Shown here one piece after another: positions 1-6,303 of a DNA stretch of 7,105 bases. Within the stretch, counting starts at the first letter, position 1, and each line of letters begins with the position of its first letter. The stretch comes from an uncultured cyanobacterium. Its GTDB lineage: Bacteria > Cyanobacteriota > Cyanobacteriia > Phormidesmidales > Phormidesmidaceae. The translations under genes were made by a program, and so were the position numbers. Location of the stretch: the NCBI GenBank assembly GCA_938029995.1, contig CALHGI010000262.1:1-7105 (forward strand). The letters are read 5' to 3'. A model generated the notes under the pieces. The model was not told the origin of the DNA. It was given only the letters and a program-made list of their open reading frames with translations, and did not search any database.

Positions 1-256
1 GTAACCCCTCGGAAAGGGGGTGATCGGCATAGGGAATAGGGGAGGCCTCAAAGTTGACCAGTTTGATGCTGCGCGATGTGCGTTTGCGACGGGTGATGTA
101 TTGGTTTCCCTCTAGCCACTTCAGACTGTTTTGCACACTGCCATGGGAGCGGTCGGTGCCCGTGATAATTTCTCTCACGGTGGGGCTGTTTTGATGTTTA
201 CGCCAATACGCCTCAATGAAACTCAGTACAGTTCCGTGGGGTTTGCGAACAGCCAT
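1..256 (-). CDS. LexA-type winged-helix DNA-binding protein (3' end outside window)
   Basis: The minus strand is open from an ATG at 254-256 to the left edge (85 codons). The visible protein has the layout of the LexA N-terminal DNA-binding domain: helix 1 VLSFIEAYWRKH (residues 10-21), then SPTVREI (24-30), which matches the family pattern PTVREIA, then a recognition helix region GSVQNSLKWLE (39-49) and the wing NQYITRRKRTSRSIKLV (51-67). After residue 68 the sequence departs from what I expect of LexA, and the rest is missing, so a LexA peptidase domain can be neither shown nor excluded. The protein is probably a transcriptional regulator. It diverges from the ATPase gene to its right, and a palindrome lies 31 bp upstream of its start. 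No Shine-Dalgarno is visible; an in-frame TAA lies upstream and there is no earlier ATG. The domain call is fairly sure; calling it the true LexA is not justified. Confidence 0.72.
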   Translation of the reverse strand, partial: MAVRKPHGTVLSFIEAYWRKHQNSPTVREIITGTDRSHGSVQNSLKWLEGNQYITRRKRTSRSIKLVNFEASPIPYADHPLSEGL

Positions 257-282
257 GGGCCAATATCGTATAGGACAAATGT

Positions 283-288
283 ATTGTA
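283..288 (-). promoter_or_regulatory. Possible -10 element of the LexA-like gene
   Basis: The minus strand reads TACAAT, five of six matches to TATAAT, about 27 bp upstream of the ATG at 256. No good -35 hexamer is seen at 16-18 bp, so a full promoter is not established. The element overlaps the left arm of the palindrome at 287-302, which would suit repression. Confidence 0.3.
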
Positions 289-302
289 GTTCAAAAGAAC
301 TA
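287..302. promoter_or_regulatory. Perfect palindrome, candidate LexA-like operator
   Basis: TAGTTC-AAAA-GAACTA has six perfectly complementary bases in each arm around a 4-nt spacer. From memory, the cyanobacterial LexA box is RGTAC-N3-D-GTWCB; this site matches it except for one symmetrical change per arm. It sits in the divergent control region next to a gene for a LexA-type DNA-binding domain and overlaps the candidate -10 of that gene (TACAAT on the minus strand, 283-288). The palindrome is seen directly. Operator function and autoregulation are inferred. Confidence 0.45.
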
Positions 303-412
303 AAAATGCCTAGGGGTTTGAAAAAATGTTAGCTAAAGGGTGCGGCCTATTTCATCATGGGACAAACGGCTTGTATCTCCTGGCGTCTGTCTTTTGATAG
401 GTTCTGGAACCC

Positions 413-418
413 TATAAT
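413..418 (+). promoter_or_regulatory. Candidate -10 element (TATAAT) for the HerA-like ATPase gene
   Basis: A perfect TATAAT lies about 150 bp upstream of the ATG at 567. No strong -35 is found at the usual spacing; TTGATA at 394-399 is only 13 bp away. If used, transcription would begin near 425, inside the 5' extension of the open frame that begins at 357. This would exclude the 357 start and leave a leader of roughly 140 nt. Confidence 0.35.
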
Positions 419-566
419 TGATTTTTGGGCGTTGCTGATCCTCGGGACGATTTTACTAGTCTCAATCCGGCTATTAGCCAGGTTTACAGATCGATTCATC
501 CTCCAAATCAGCAACGGCGATTTTTGCACTCCCTGGGTCTCGGGCCCACCTACGTTGGGAATAGCT

Positions 567-3023
567 ATGTCAGCAGATTACGAGCAGCTGGGTCAGTTTT
601 ACCTGGGTAAGGAATATAGTTTGCAGGGGAAAGAACTGCTGGACCCGCTGGTGCTCTACGATTCCCAGGACCTGACCACCCACGCCATGATTGTGGGTAT
701 GACCGGCAGTGGCAAAACAGGTCTAGGCATTGCGCTGCTTGAAGAAGCGCTGATGGATAACATTCCACTGATTGCCATTGACCCCAAGGGGGACCTGGCT
801 AATTTGCTGCTTACGTTTGATCAGCTGAGTGCTGAACAATTTCTCCCCTGGGTCGATCCCCAGGCCGCGGCTAACCAGGGCATGACGGTGGAGGCCTATG
901 CCCAACATCAGGCGGAGCTCTGGCAGCAGGGGTTAGGTCAGTGGGGCCAGGATTGCGATCGCATCCAACAACTACGCCAACGCTCAGAGATGGCGGTATA
1001 CACACCGGGCAGTTCGGCTGGACGGCCCGTCAGTGTGCTGCGGTCCTTCGATGTGCCCCCCGATGGAGTGATGGCCGACGCCGACCTCCGGCGCGAACGC
1101 ATTCAAACGACGGTGACCAGTTTACTCGCGTTACTGGGCATTGCCGCCGATCCGGTGACTAGTCGAGAGCATATTCTCCTGGCCAATATTCTGGGGGCTG
1201 TGTGGAACGACCACCAAAGCATTGACCTAGCCGGATTGATCCAAATGATCCAATCCCCGCCATTCGAACAAATCGGGGTGTTGGACCTAGAGATGTTTTA
1301 CCCAGCCAAGGAACGCTTTGGGTTGGCCATGCAGCTCAATAATTTACTCGCCGCCCCTGGCTTTGAGACCTGGCGCCAGGGGGAGCCCCTGGATATCCAA
1401 CAACTGTTATATACCCCAGAGGGCAAGCCCCGTGCCGCTATTTTTAGCATTGGCCACCTGGGCGAACGGGAACGGATGTTTTTTGTCACCATGTTGCTCA
1501 ATAGATTACTCGGATGGATGCGCACCCAATCCGGCACCGGTAGTCTGCGGGCCATGGTTTATATGGATGAGATTTTTGGCTATTTGCCCCCCGTGGCCAA
1601 TCCCCCCTCCAAGCGACCGATGCTGACCCTGCTAAAACAGGCCCGAGCCTTTGGCCTAGGGCTTGTTTTAGCAACCCAAAACCCAGTGGACTTAGATTAC
1701 AAAGCCCTATCAAATATGGGCACCTGGTTTATCGGGCGGTTACAAACTGAGCAAGATAAGGCACGGGTGGCGGCGGGGCTACGCAGTGCGGCGGGGTTAG
1801 ATTCTGAGGATTTGGAAACCATTCTGGCGGGCTTGGGCAAGCGGGTGTTTCTGCTGCACAACGTCCATGAGGATCGACCCGTGATCTTTCAAACCCGGTG
1901 GGCCATGTCCTATCTCTGTGGTCCCCTGACGCGGGAGCAGATAAAACGTTTGGGACCATCATCGTCAGCCCCTGATGCTAAACCGACTCCTGCCCCTAAG
2001 CCCCATCGGTCATCCCCAGCCCCCGGCGGTCAGCCGGGGACCGTCCATCACTCCCCGGTGAATGTGCCTGCGGAAATAGATGTCTATTATTTGCCTGCCA
2101 TCGGAGCTGGCAGTGGTTCTGGCACCGGAGCTGACAGTGGGGCTGGCACCGAACCGGATAAATGGGTGTATCAACCGGCAGTGGTTCTGGCTGCCGATGT
2201 GCACTACATCAGTAAGACCTATGGTGTGGACGACACCCGTGCCATCACCTTAGCGGTGCCCATGGTGCAAGAGGGGGCCATGGTGGTGGATTGGGACGGT
2301 GTGATGGAGCTGCCCTTCGCCGCCGCCGATTTAGAAACCTTCCCCCAGGCCGGGGCCAGCTTTGGTGAAATTCCGCCGAAGGGCAGGCAGGCAAAGGTTT
2401 TTCTTAAATGGCAAAAAGACTTTTTACGCCATGTGCGACAGCATTACCCCTTGCCCCTATATCGGTCTAAATCACCCAAGCTATTGAGTGAGGTGGATGA
2501 ACCCAAGGCTGAGTTTCTGGTTCGGCTCCGGCAGCAGCACCGGGAGCAGCGCGATCAGGCGTTGCAGAAGCTGCGCCAACGGTATGGCACCAAACTTAAA
2601 ACCGCCGAAAATAAGCTCCTGCGAGCAGAGCAGGTGATTGAACGGGAACAGCTCCAGGCTAGGCAGCAACAAATGGACTCCGCCCTAGCGGTGGGTTCCA
2701 CCCTGCTGGGGGCGTTTATGGGGCGTAAGTCGGGCACCCGCGCCAGACGGGCCGTACGCACCGCCAGCCGCATTGGCCAGTCCCAACTAGATGTGCAGCA
2801 GGCTAAGGAAAAGGCGAACCTGATCCGAGACGATATTGCCGCCCTAGAAAGCGAGCTACAGCAGGAACTCACACTGCTGGAAACGGAGTTTCAGCTAGAT
2901 AGTTTGGTGGTGGAAGACTTGGCCATCACCCCCAAGTCCACCAACATCACCCAGCATTTGTATGGACTCCTATGGTTGCCCTACCGGCAAACAGAACAGG
3001 GGCCACTGCAGCCCCTTTGGTAG
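567..3023 (+). CDS. HerA/FtsK-type P-loop ATPase with C-terminal coiled coil
   Basis: This 818-residue protein belongs by motif to the HerA-like (COG0433/DUF87) branch of ATPases that translocate DNA or protein. Seen in order: Walker A GMTGSGKT (44-51); the IDPKGDL motif typical of HerA and TraD-like enzymes shortly after; Walker B VYMDE (331-335); the sensor motif ATQNP (369-373), followed by DLDYKALSNMGTWFIGRLQT and an Arg-rich stretch. A Pro/Ser/Gly linker (about 465-530) contains an 8-residue repeat. Two predicted coiled-coil helices (about 649-707 and 739-780) flank a Gly-rich hinge (708-723), and a terminal LLWLPY motif closes the protein. It is probably a soluble hexamer. The frame is open to an ATG at 357, but I prefer 567: a perfect TATAAT lies between the two, a weak GGGA sits 6 nt before 567, and family homology seems to start near MSADYEQLGQFYLG. 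The substrate is unknown, and no NurA partner is in the window. Confidence 0.85.
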   Translation: MSADYEQLGQFYLGKEYSLQGKELLDPLVLYDSQDLTTHAMIVGMTGSGKTGLGIALLEEALMDNIPLIAIDPKGDLANLLLTFDQLSAEQFLPWVDPQAAANQGMTVEAYAQHQAELWQQGLGQWGQDCDRIQQLRQRSEMAVYTPGSSAGRPVSVLRSFDVPPDGVMADADLRRERIQTTVTSLLALLGIAADPVTSREHILLANILGAVWNDHQSIDLAGLIQMIQSPPFEQIGVLDLEMFYPAKERFGLAMQLNNLLAAPGFETWRQGEPLDIQQLLYTPEGKPRAAIFSIGHLGERERMFFVTMLLNRLLGWMRTQSGTGSLRAMVYMDEIFGYLPPVANPPSKRPMLTLLKQARAFGLGLVLATQNPVDLDYKALSNMGTWFIGRLQTEQDKARVAAGLRSAAGLDSEDLETILAGLGKRVFLLHNVHEDRPVIFQTRWAMSYLCGPLTREQIKRLGPSSSAPDAKPTPAPKPHRSSPAPGGQPGTVHHSPVNVPAEIDVYYLPAIGAGSGSGTGADSGAGTEPDKWVYQPAVVLAADVHYISKTYGVDDTRAITLAVPMVQEGAMVVDWDGVMELPFAAADLETFPQAGASFGEIPPKGRQAKVFLKWQKDFLRHVRQHYPLPLYRSKSPKLLSEVDEPKAEFLVRLRQQHREQRDQALQKLRQRYGTKLKTAENKLLRAEQVIEREQLQARQQQMDSALAVGSTLLGAFMGRKSGTRARRAVRTASRIGQSQLDVQQAKEKANLIRDDIAALESELQQELTLLETEFQLDSLVVEDLAITPKSTNITQHLYGLLWLPYRQTEQGPLQPLW
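955..962. repeat. HIP1 octamer GCGATCGC
   Basis: An exact copy of the highly iterated palindrome common in cyanobacterial genomes, inside the HerA-like ATPase gene. It supports the host assignment. Confidence 0.85.
2103..2150 (+). repeat. Tandem 24-bp repeat, two units, in the ATPase linker
   Basis: Units 2103-2126 and 2127-2150 agree at 21 of 24 bases and are in frame, encoding GAGSGSGT and GADSGAGT. They form part of the low-complexity linker between the ATPase core and the C-terminal region. Copy number could vary between strains without breaking the frame. Confidence 0.75.
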
Positions 3024-3177
3024 GTCTGCGGTGCTGATGTTCCTCGGGATGGTTCCATCTGAGATATTCTGATTGACTGCACGTCCACCGATCAATGCAT
3101 CCCCTAAATTAGCAACGGCTTTGGCCTAGCTGCTACCCCCTGCGCCAATCCTCACCGGTACTGTCCGCCCCCATCTT

Positions 3178-4158
3178 ATGCCTACCATCGATGTCCAAAA
3201 CCTCACCAAGGTTTACCCCGTTGCCATTAAACAACCGGGCTTGGCGGGCACATTACGCCACTTTTTTCAGCGCCAATACCGCCAAGTGACGGCGGTTGAT
3301 AACGTATCCTTCTCCATCGGCCCTGGTGAGGTGGTGGGTTTTTTAGGTCCCAATGGAGCCGGAAAAACCACCACCCTCAAAATGTTGACCGGGTTAATTT
3401 ATCCATCCTCAGGTCAGGTCAGGGTGTCGGGCCACACCCCCTTCCAGCGGCAGCGTCCGTTTCTTGAGCAAATCACCCTGGTGATGGGGCAAAAGCAGCA
3501 GTTGATTTGGGACCTGCCCACCCTAGATTCCCTGCGGATCAATGGAGCGATTTATAATCTCTCTCCCCAGGAACAGCGGCAGCGGATCCATGAATTAGCC
3601 GACATGCTGGACCTGAATAAGCAGCTTACCCAGCCGGTGCGTAAGCTATCCCTAGGGGAGCGGATGAAAGCGGAAATGCTGGCCGCCCTACTACATCGTC
3701 CCAAGGTACTGTTTCTTGATGAACCCACCCTGGGCCTGGATGTTAATGCCCAGATTGCTGTGCGCAAATTTCTACAGGATTATAATCAGCGATACCAGGC
3801 CACCATTGTCTTGACCAGTCACTACATGGCGGATATTACGGCGCTTTGCGATCGCGTACTACTGATCCACCAGGGGCAGTTAATCTATGACGGCTCTTTA
3901 AACCACCTGCTTGAGCAGTTTGCCCCCTACCGCGAAGTCACCGCCGAGCTCGCCCAGGAAATTCCTGCCGCAACCCTAGAAACCTATGGCGAAGTCCAGT
4001 CCCTGGAAGGAGGCAAGGTCGTACTGCTAGTGCGACGAGACCAACTCACCCAAACCGTATCCCAGCTCTTGGCCCAACTTCCCGTAAACGATCTCACGGT
4101 GACAGATCCCCCCATCGAAACGGTCATTGGACGAGTCTTTGACGCCGGAAAAGTCTAG
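3178..4158 (+). CDS. ABC transporter ATP-binding protein (COG4586-like)
   Basis: This 326-residue nucleotide-binding subunit is complete, with Walker A GPNGAGKT (57-64), Q-loop Q105 in VMGQKQQLIWDLP, signature LSLGER (157-162), Walker B VLFLDEP (177-183) and the H-switch histidine H215 in LTSHY. The extra N-terminal segment between the first strand and VDNVSF (about residues 15-40) and the MGQK...WDLP stretch are features I recall from COG4586, the ATPase that normally works with two ABC-2 type permeases (COG4587 and COG3694). No permease is present in the window, so the membrane partners must be encoded elsewhere. The substrate is unknown. The C-terminal 90 or so residues are the usual accessory domain of this group. 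The ATG at 3178 is the first in frame after an upstream TAG, and no Shine-Dalgarno is visible. The gene follows the ATPase gene by 154 bp and ends 7 bp from a convergent gene. Confidence 0.93.
   Translation: MPTIDVQNLTKVYPVAIKQPGLAGTLRHFFQRQYRQVTAVDNVSFSIGPGEVVGFLGPNGAGKTTTLKMLTGLIYPSSGQVRVSGHTPFQRQRPFLEQITLVMGQKQQLIWDLPTLDSLRINGAIYNLSPQEQRQRIHELADMLDLNKQLTQPVRKLSLGERMKAEMLAALLHRPKVLFLDEPTLGLDVNAQIAVRKFLQDYNQRYQATIVLTSHYMADITALCDRVLLIHQGQLIYDGSLNHLLEQFAPYREVTAELAQEIPAATLETYGEVQSLEGGKVVLLVRRDQLTQTVSQLLAQLPVNDLTVTDPPIETVIGRVFDAGKV
3848..3855. repeat. HIP1 octamer GCGATCGC
   Basis: A second exact HIP1 copy, within the ABC ATPase gene just after the H-switch region. It supports a cyanobacterial origin. 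Confidence 0.85.
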
Positions 4159-4165
4159 GGTTGAG

Positions 4166-4753
4166 TTAGCCCCCCTCGCCGATAAACGGCGTACCCCAAA
4201 ACTTCCAATTTTCTTTATTAAACGGTGAGCGCCACTTAAAAATCAGGGACGATTCCACTTTCTGCCGGGGGCGACGTTCTGCCGGAGCATGCCGCCAAAA
4301 GGCGATGCCTAGCTGACTATCCAAACCGTGGTGGTAATGAGCCTGGCGATAGTTCATCAAATAGCGCTTGCAGTCGTGCTCCCCCTTCCAACGCTGGTTG
4401 GACTTGACTGTTTCCCCCACGTACAGCAAGAGATCACTTTTATAGTCAATGACAAAGTAGAGAGCCGCCACTCCTACATCACTAAACTGCCATCGCCAAA
4501 ACTCCGTATTTTGCTGAGGTAACTCGAAGGGATCGATCCCCTCAGCCGGATCCAGGGACGTTTCAAAGAGGCTAACTTGCTCCATGGCAGGGGCCATTTT
4601 TACGGACGATTGAAAGGTGGCAACCTTACATTTCCAGTCTGTCAGTTCCCGTCGGCCTAGGTCGGTTTGGTGGGTTAAGTTCTGAAATCGAGACTGGCTA
4701 ACGGCCCGTTGCGCCTCGTCACTGAGCAGGGAGGCTTGTTTTTGAGTACCCAT
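4166..4753 (-). CDS. GIY-YIG nuclease-like protein
   Basis: This 195-residue protein has a C-terminal domain with the GIY-YIG pattern: ALYFVID (97-103) in place of the GIY strand, LLLYVGET (108-115) as the YIG strand, R121 in SNQRW as the candidate catalytic arginine, E167 in RQKVESSLI as the candidate metal-binding glutamate, and N179 and N182 in PFNKENW at the end of the fold. The family (UvrC, homing and restriction endonucleases, SLX1) cleaves DNA, but GIY is relaxed here to LYF/VID. The first 90 residues have no recognised domain; VSLFETSLDP (60-69) could be a short docking motif. I recall similar stand-alone proteins in cyanobacteria with no assigned role. The ATG at 4753 gives the longest form; Met53 or Met57 would keep the whole nuclease-like domain. 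It is convergent with the ABC ATPase gene, 7 bp apart, and no restriction or modification partner is nearby. Confidence 0.75.
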   Translation of the reverse strand: MGTQKQASLLSDEAQRAVSQSRFQNLTHQTDLGRRELTDWKCKVATFQSSVKMAPAMEQVSLFETSLDPAEGIDPFELPQQNTEFWRWQFSDVGVAALYFVIDYKSDLLLYVGETVKSNQRWKGEHDCKRYLMNYRQAHYHHGLDSQLGIAFWRHAPAERRPRQKVESSLIFKWRSPFNKENWKFWGTPFIGEGG

Positions 4754-5267
4754 GGCGGTATTTCAAACCCAACGCTAGATGTGGGGTGATGATCGGATCA
4801 AGCCATGATGATACCTCTCTATCTAGTATCAAGAATATCTGCTTTACAATTCCCATTATTCGATATCTACGTATATTTAGTCTGGAAGTTGACCATGGAC
4901 CTTGTAGATCTAGGTAATGACATCAGGCCACACCCGTTAGGAACAAGTTCTGGGTAATGATACGTCCTATGGAGTGATGTAAAAGTTACTCAGATTATGA
5001 AGACAACTAACGAACCCACAGACGAGTTTGTATTGATTCTGTAGAAACGTCCCTTTATTAGGTCTAGTTTTGTGACTACTGCTTAATATTGTGTAGAGCA
5101 GAGGGTGACTACCGAGTAAATACCGAATGCATCATAAGTATTCAATGTGTGCTCGTTAGTTTAAACAAGACAAACAGTATATAGATAATCTGTCTGATGG
5201 AACTCGTGGGCAAACTAGAGTTGTCAATCATTCTGCCAGTCCGTTGTAAGTATTGCTATGAGTAATT
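4754..5267. other. 514-bp intergenic region with no convincing gene
   Basis: This stretch lies upstream of both flanking, diverging genes and is visibly more AT-rich than the coding regions around it. Only tiny open frames occur (for example 4895-4957 and 4997-5044), with no supporting signals. Short direct repeats are present: GGTAATGA at 4913-4920 and 4953-4960, and GTGACTAC at 5072-5079 and 5105-5112. A GTTTAAAC palindrome lies at 5159-5166. A loose promoter-like pair, TTGACC (4889-4894) and GGTAAT (4913-4918, spacer 18), points right and could drive a small RNA. I see no tRNA, terminator or mobile-element end. Confidence 0.5.
5162..5189 (+). promoter_or_regulatory. Candidate promoter of the STAS-sugar transferase gene
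   Basis: TAAACA (5162-5167, four of six to TTGACA) and GATAAT (5184-5189, five of six to TATAAT) are separated by 16 bp, about 80 bp before the ATG at 5268. The -35 overlaps the palindrome GTTTAAAC (5159-5166), a possible regulator site. A second, weaker pair is TTGTCA (5221-5226) with TTGTAA (5244-5249). Neither can be chosen from sequence alone. Confidence 0.3.
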
Positions 5268-6257
5268 ATGGTCGATAGTGTTAAGACGTCCTCTCCTGCG
5301 TCAGCGTTAGTTCAATCGGAGTTTCAAACCATTCAGTTGCCCATTAGTGTCGCAGTTGTTGAAGCAACGGCATTTAAGCAACAGTGTCAGAAGCTCTTTG
5401 CCGAACAACCCGATTTGTCTGAATTAGTATTGGACTTCTCGGAAACTCGCTTTATTGATAGCAGCGGAATCGGCGCATTAGTTATTTGCCATCGGTTGAG
5501 TGCGGCCCAGGGCTCCAAGCTGCGCCTAATTAACGTACCGCCTCAAGTCATGATGGTGCTCGCTTTAACCGAATTGGATAAGGTTTTTGACATTACCTTA
5601 GCGGCTCCGGAAGCCTCTGGTCCAGAGGATCAGGTCTTGCCGGAAACCCATCCTTCCGTCAACTCCCGCGCCAAACGTGCCCTTGATATTCTCGGGGGTT
5701 TGGTCGGCGTAATTTTGACGGTCCTGGTTTATATCCCAGTGGCCATCATTATTAAGTTTGACGATGGTGGACCTGTCTTTTTTGCCCAGACTCGCTGTTC
5801 TTGGCTTGGCAAACGGTTTCAGATTTGGAAATTCCGTTCCATGGTGACCGATGCTGAAGCTCGTAAGAGCGAGGTGGTCAATGAGGTGGAAGGGCCTTTA
5901 TTCAAGAACGAGAACGATCCTCGTATTACCAAGATTGGTGCGTTTCTTCGCAAAACTAGTCTGGATGAATTTCCCCAATTTTGGAACGTGCTGAAGGGGG
6001 ATATGAGTTTGGTGGGGACTCGTCCGCCAACGCCTGATGAAATTGACCAGTATGAAGTGGGTGCATGGCAGCGGCTCAATGTTAAGCCCGGTATGACGGG
6101 TGAATGGCAGGTGAATGGTCGTTCGAGCATTACCAAGTTTGAAGACGTAATTAAGCTCGACCTGCGTTATCAGGAAAACTGGAGCTTCTTTTACGACATT
6201 AAACTCATTATCAAAACGTTCACAGTGCTCCTGAGCAAGGACTCTGGCGCCCATTAG
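5268..6257 (+). CDS. STAS domain fused to polyprenyl-phosphate sugar-phosphate transferase
   Basis: This 329-residue protein joins two modules. Residues about 20-112 form a STAS domain of the SpoIIAA/anti-sigma-antagonist type, with FIDSSGIGALV (62-72); S66 is the equivalent of the serine phosphorylated by partner kinases in that family. After a short acidic and proline-containing linker, KRALDI (136-141) begins a bacterial sugar transferase (WcaJ/PglC type). This has a hydrophobic segment 141-162 with Pro157, which suits a re-entrant membrane helix, then the WKFRSM motif (187-192), the catalytic Asp-Glu pair D233-E234 in TSLDEFPQ, GDMSLVGTRPP (244-254) and KPGMTGEWQVNGRS (273-286). Such enzymes move a sugar phosphate from a nucleotide sugar to undecaprenyl phosphate at the inner face of the membrane, the first step in exopolysaccharide or O-antigen assembly. 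The acceptor sugar is unknown. No glycosyltransferase, flippase or kinase gene is adjacent. The ATG at 5268 has no clear Shine-Dalgarno, and a strong terminator follows. Confidence 0.92.
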   Translation: MVDSVKTSSPASALVQSEFQTIQLPISVAVVEATAFKQQCQKLFAEQPDLSELVLDFSETRFIDSSGIGALVICHRLSAAQGSKLRLINVPPQVMMVLALTELDKVFDITLAAPEASGPEDQVLPETHPSVNSRAKRALDILGGLVGVILTVLVYIPVAIIIKFDDGGPVFFAQTRCSWLGKRFQIWKFRSMVTDAEARKSEVVNEVEGPLFKNENDPRITKIGAFLRKTSLDEFPQFWNVLKGDMSLVGTRPPTPDEIDQYEVGAWQRLNVKPGMTGEWQVNGRSSITKFEDVIKLDLRYQENWSFFYDIKLIIKTFTVLLSKDSGAH

Positions 6258-6303
6258 TGACAACCGCTTGAGCCCCCCATAGTTGGTTCAAAATGCGATA
6301 GCA

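Larger units (their letters stand above)
257..566. other. Divergent intergenic region and putative 5' leader
   Basis: These 310 bases separate the LexA-like gene from the preferred start of the HerA-like ATPase. They hold the palindrome at 287-302, the minus-strand TACAAT and the plus-strand TATAAT. The ATPase frame is open back to an ATG at 357, giving 70 extra residues that include a hydrophobic stretch (about residues 23-40 of the long form). I see no further gene or RNA signature here. Confidence 0.55.

Noticed and set aside
223..236. AGTACAGTTCC as a LexA box
   Set aside because: It lies inside the regulator's own coding sequence, is not palindromic and has wrong half-site spacing.
2999..3018. 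Hairpin GGGGC...GCCCC followed by TTT at the end of the HerA-like ATPase gene
   Set aside because: The stem is only 5 bp, the loop is 7 nt, the T-tract is three bases and it lies inside the coding end. Too weak to call a terminator.
3073..3101. TTGACT as a -35 for the ABC ATPase gene
   Set aside because: No acceptable -10 at 16-18 bp; the nearest AT-rich hexamer, TAAATT, is 26 bp away.
4895..4957. 20-codon open frame in the intergenic region
   Set aside because: Very short, no ribosome binding site, and no recognisable product. Such frames occur by chance.
4997..5044. 15-codon open frame (starts MKTTNEPTDEF)
   Set aside because: No ribosome binding site, no attenuator or terminator after it, and no link to a downstream gene that would suit a leader peptide.
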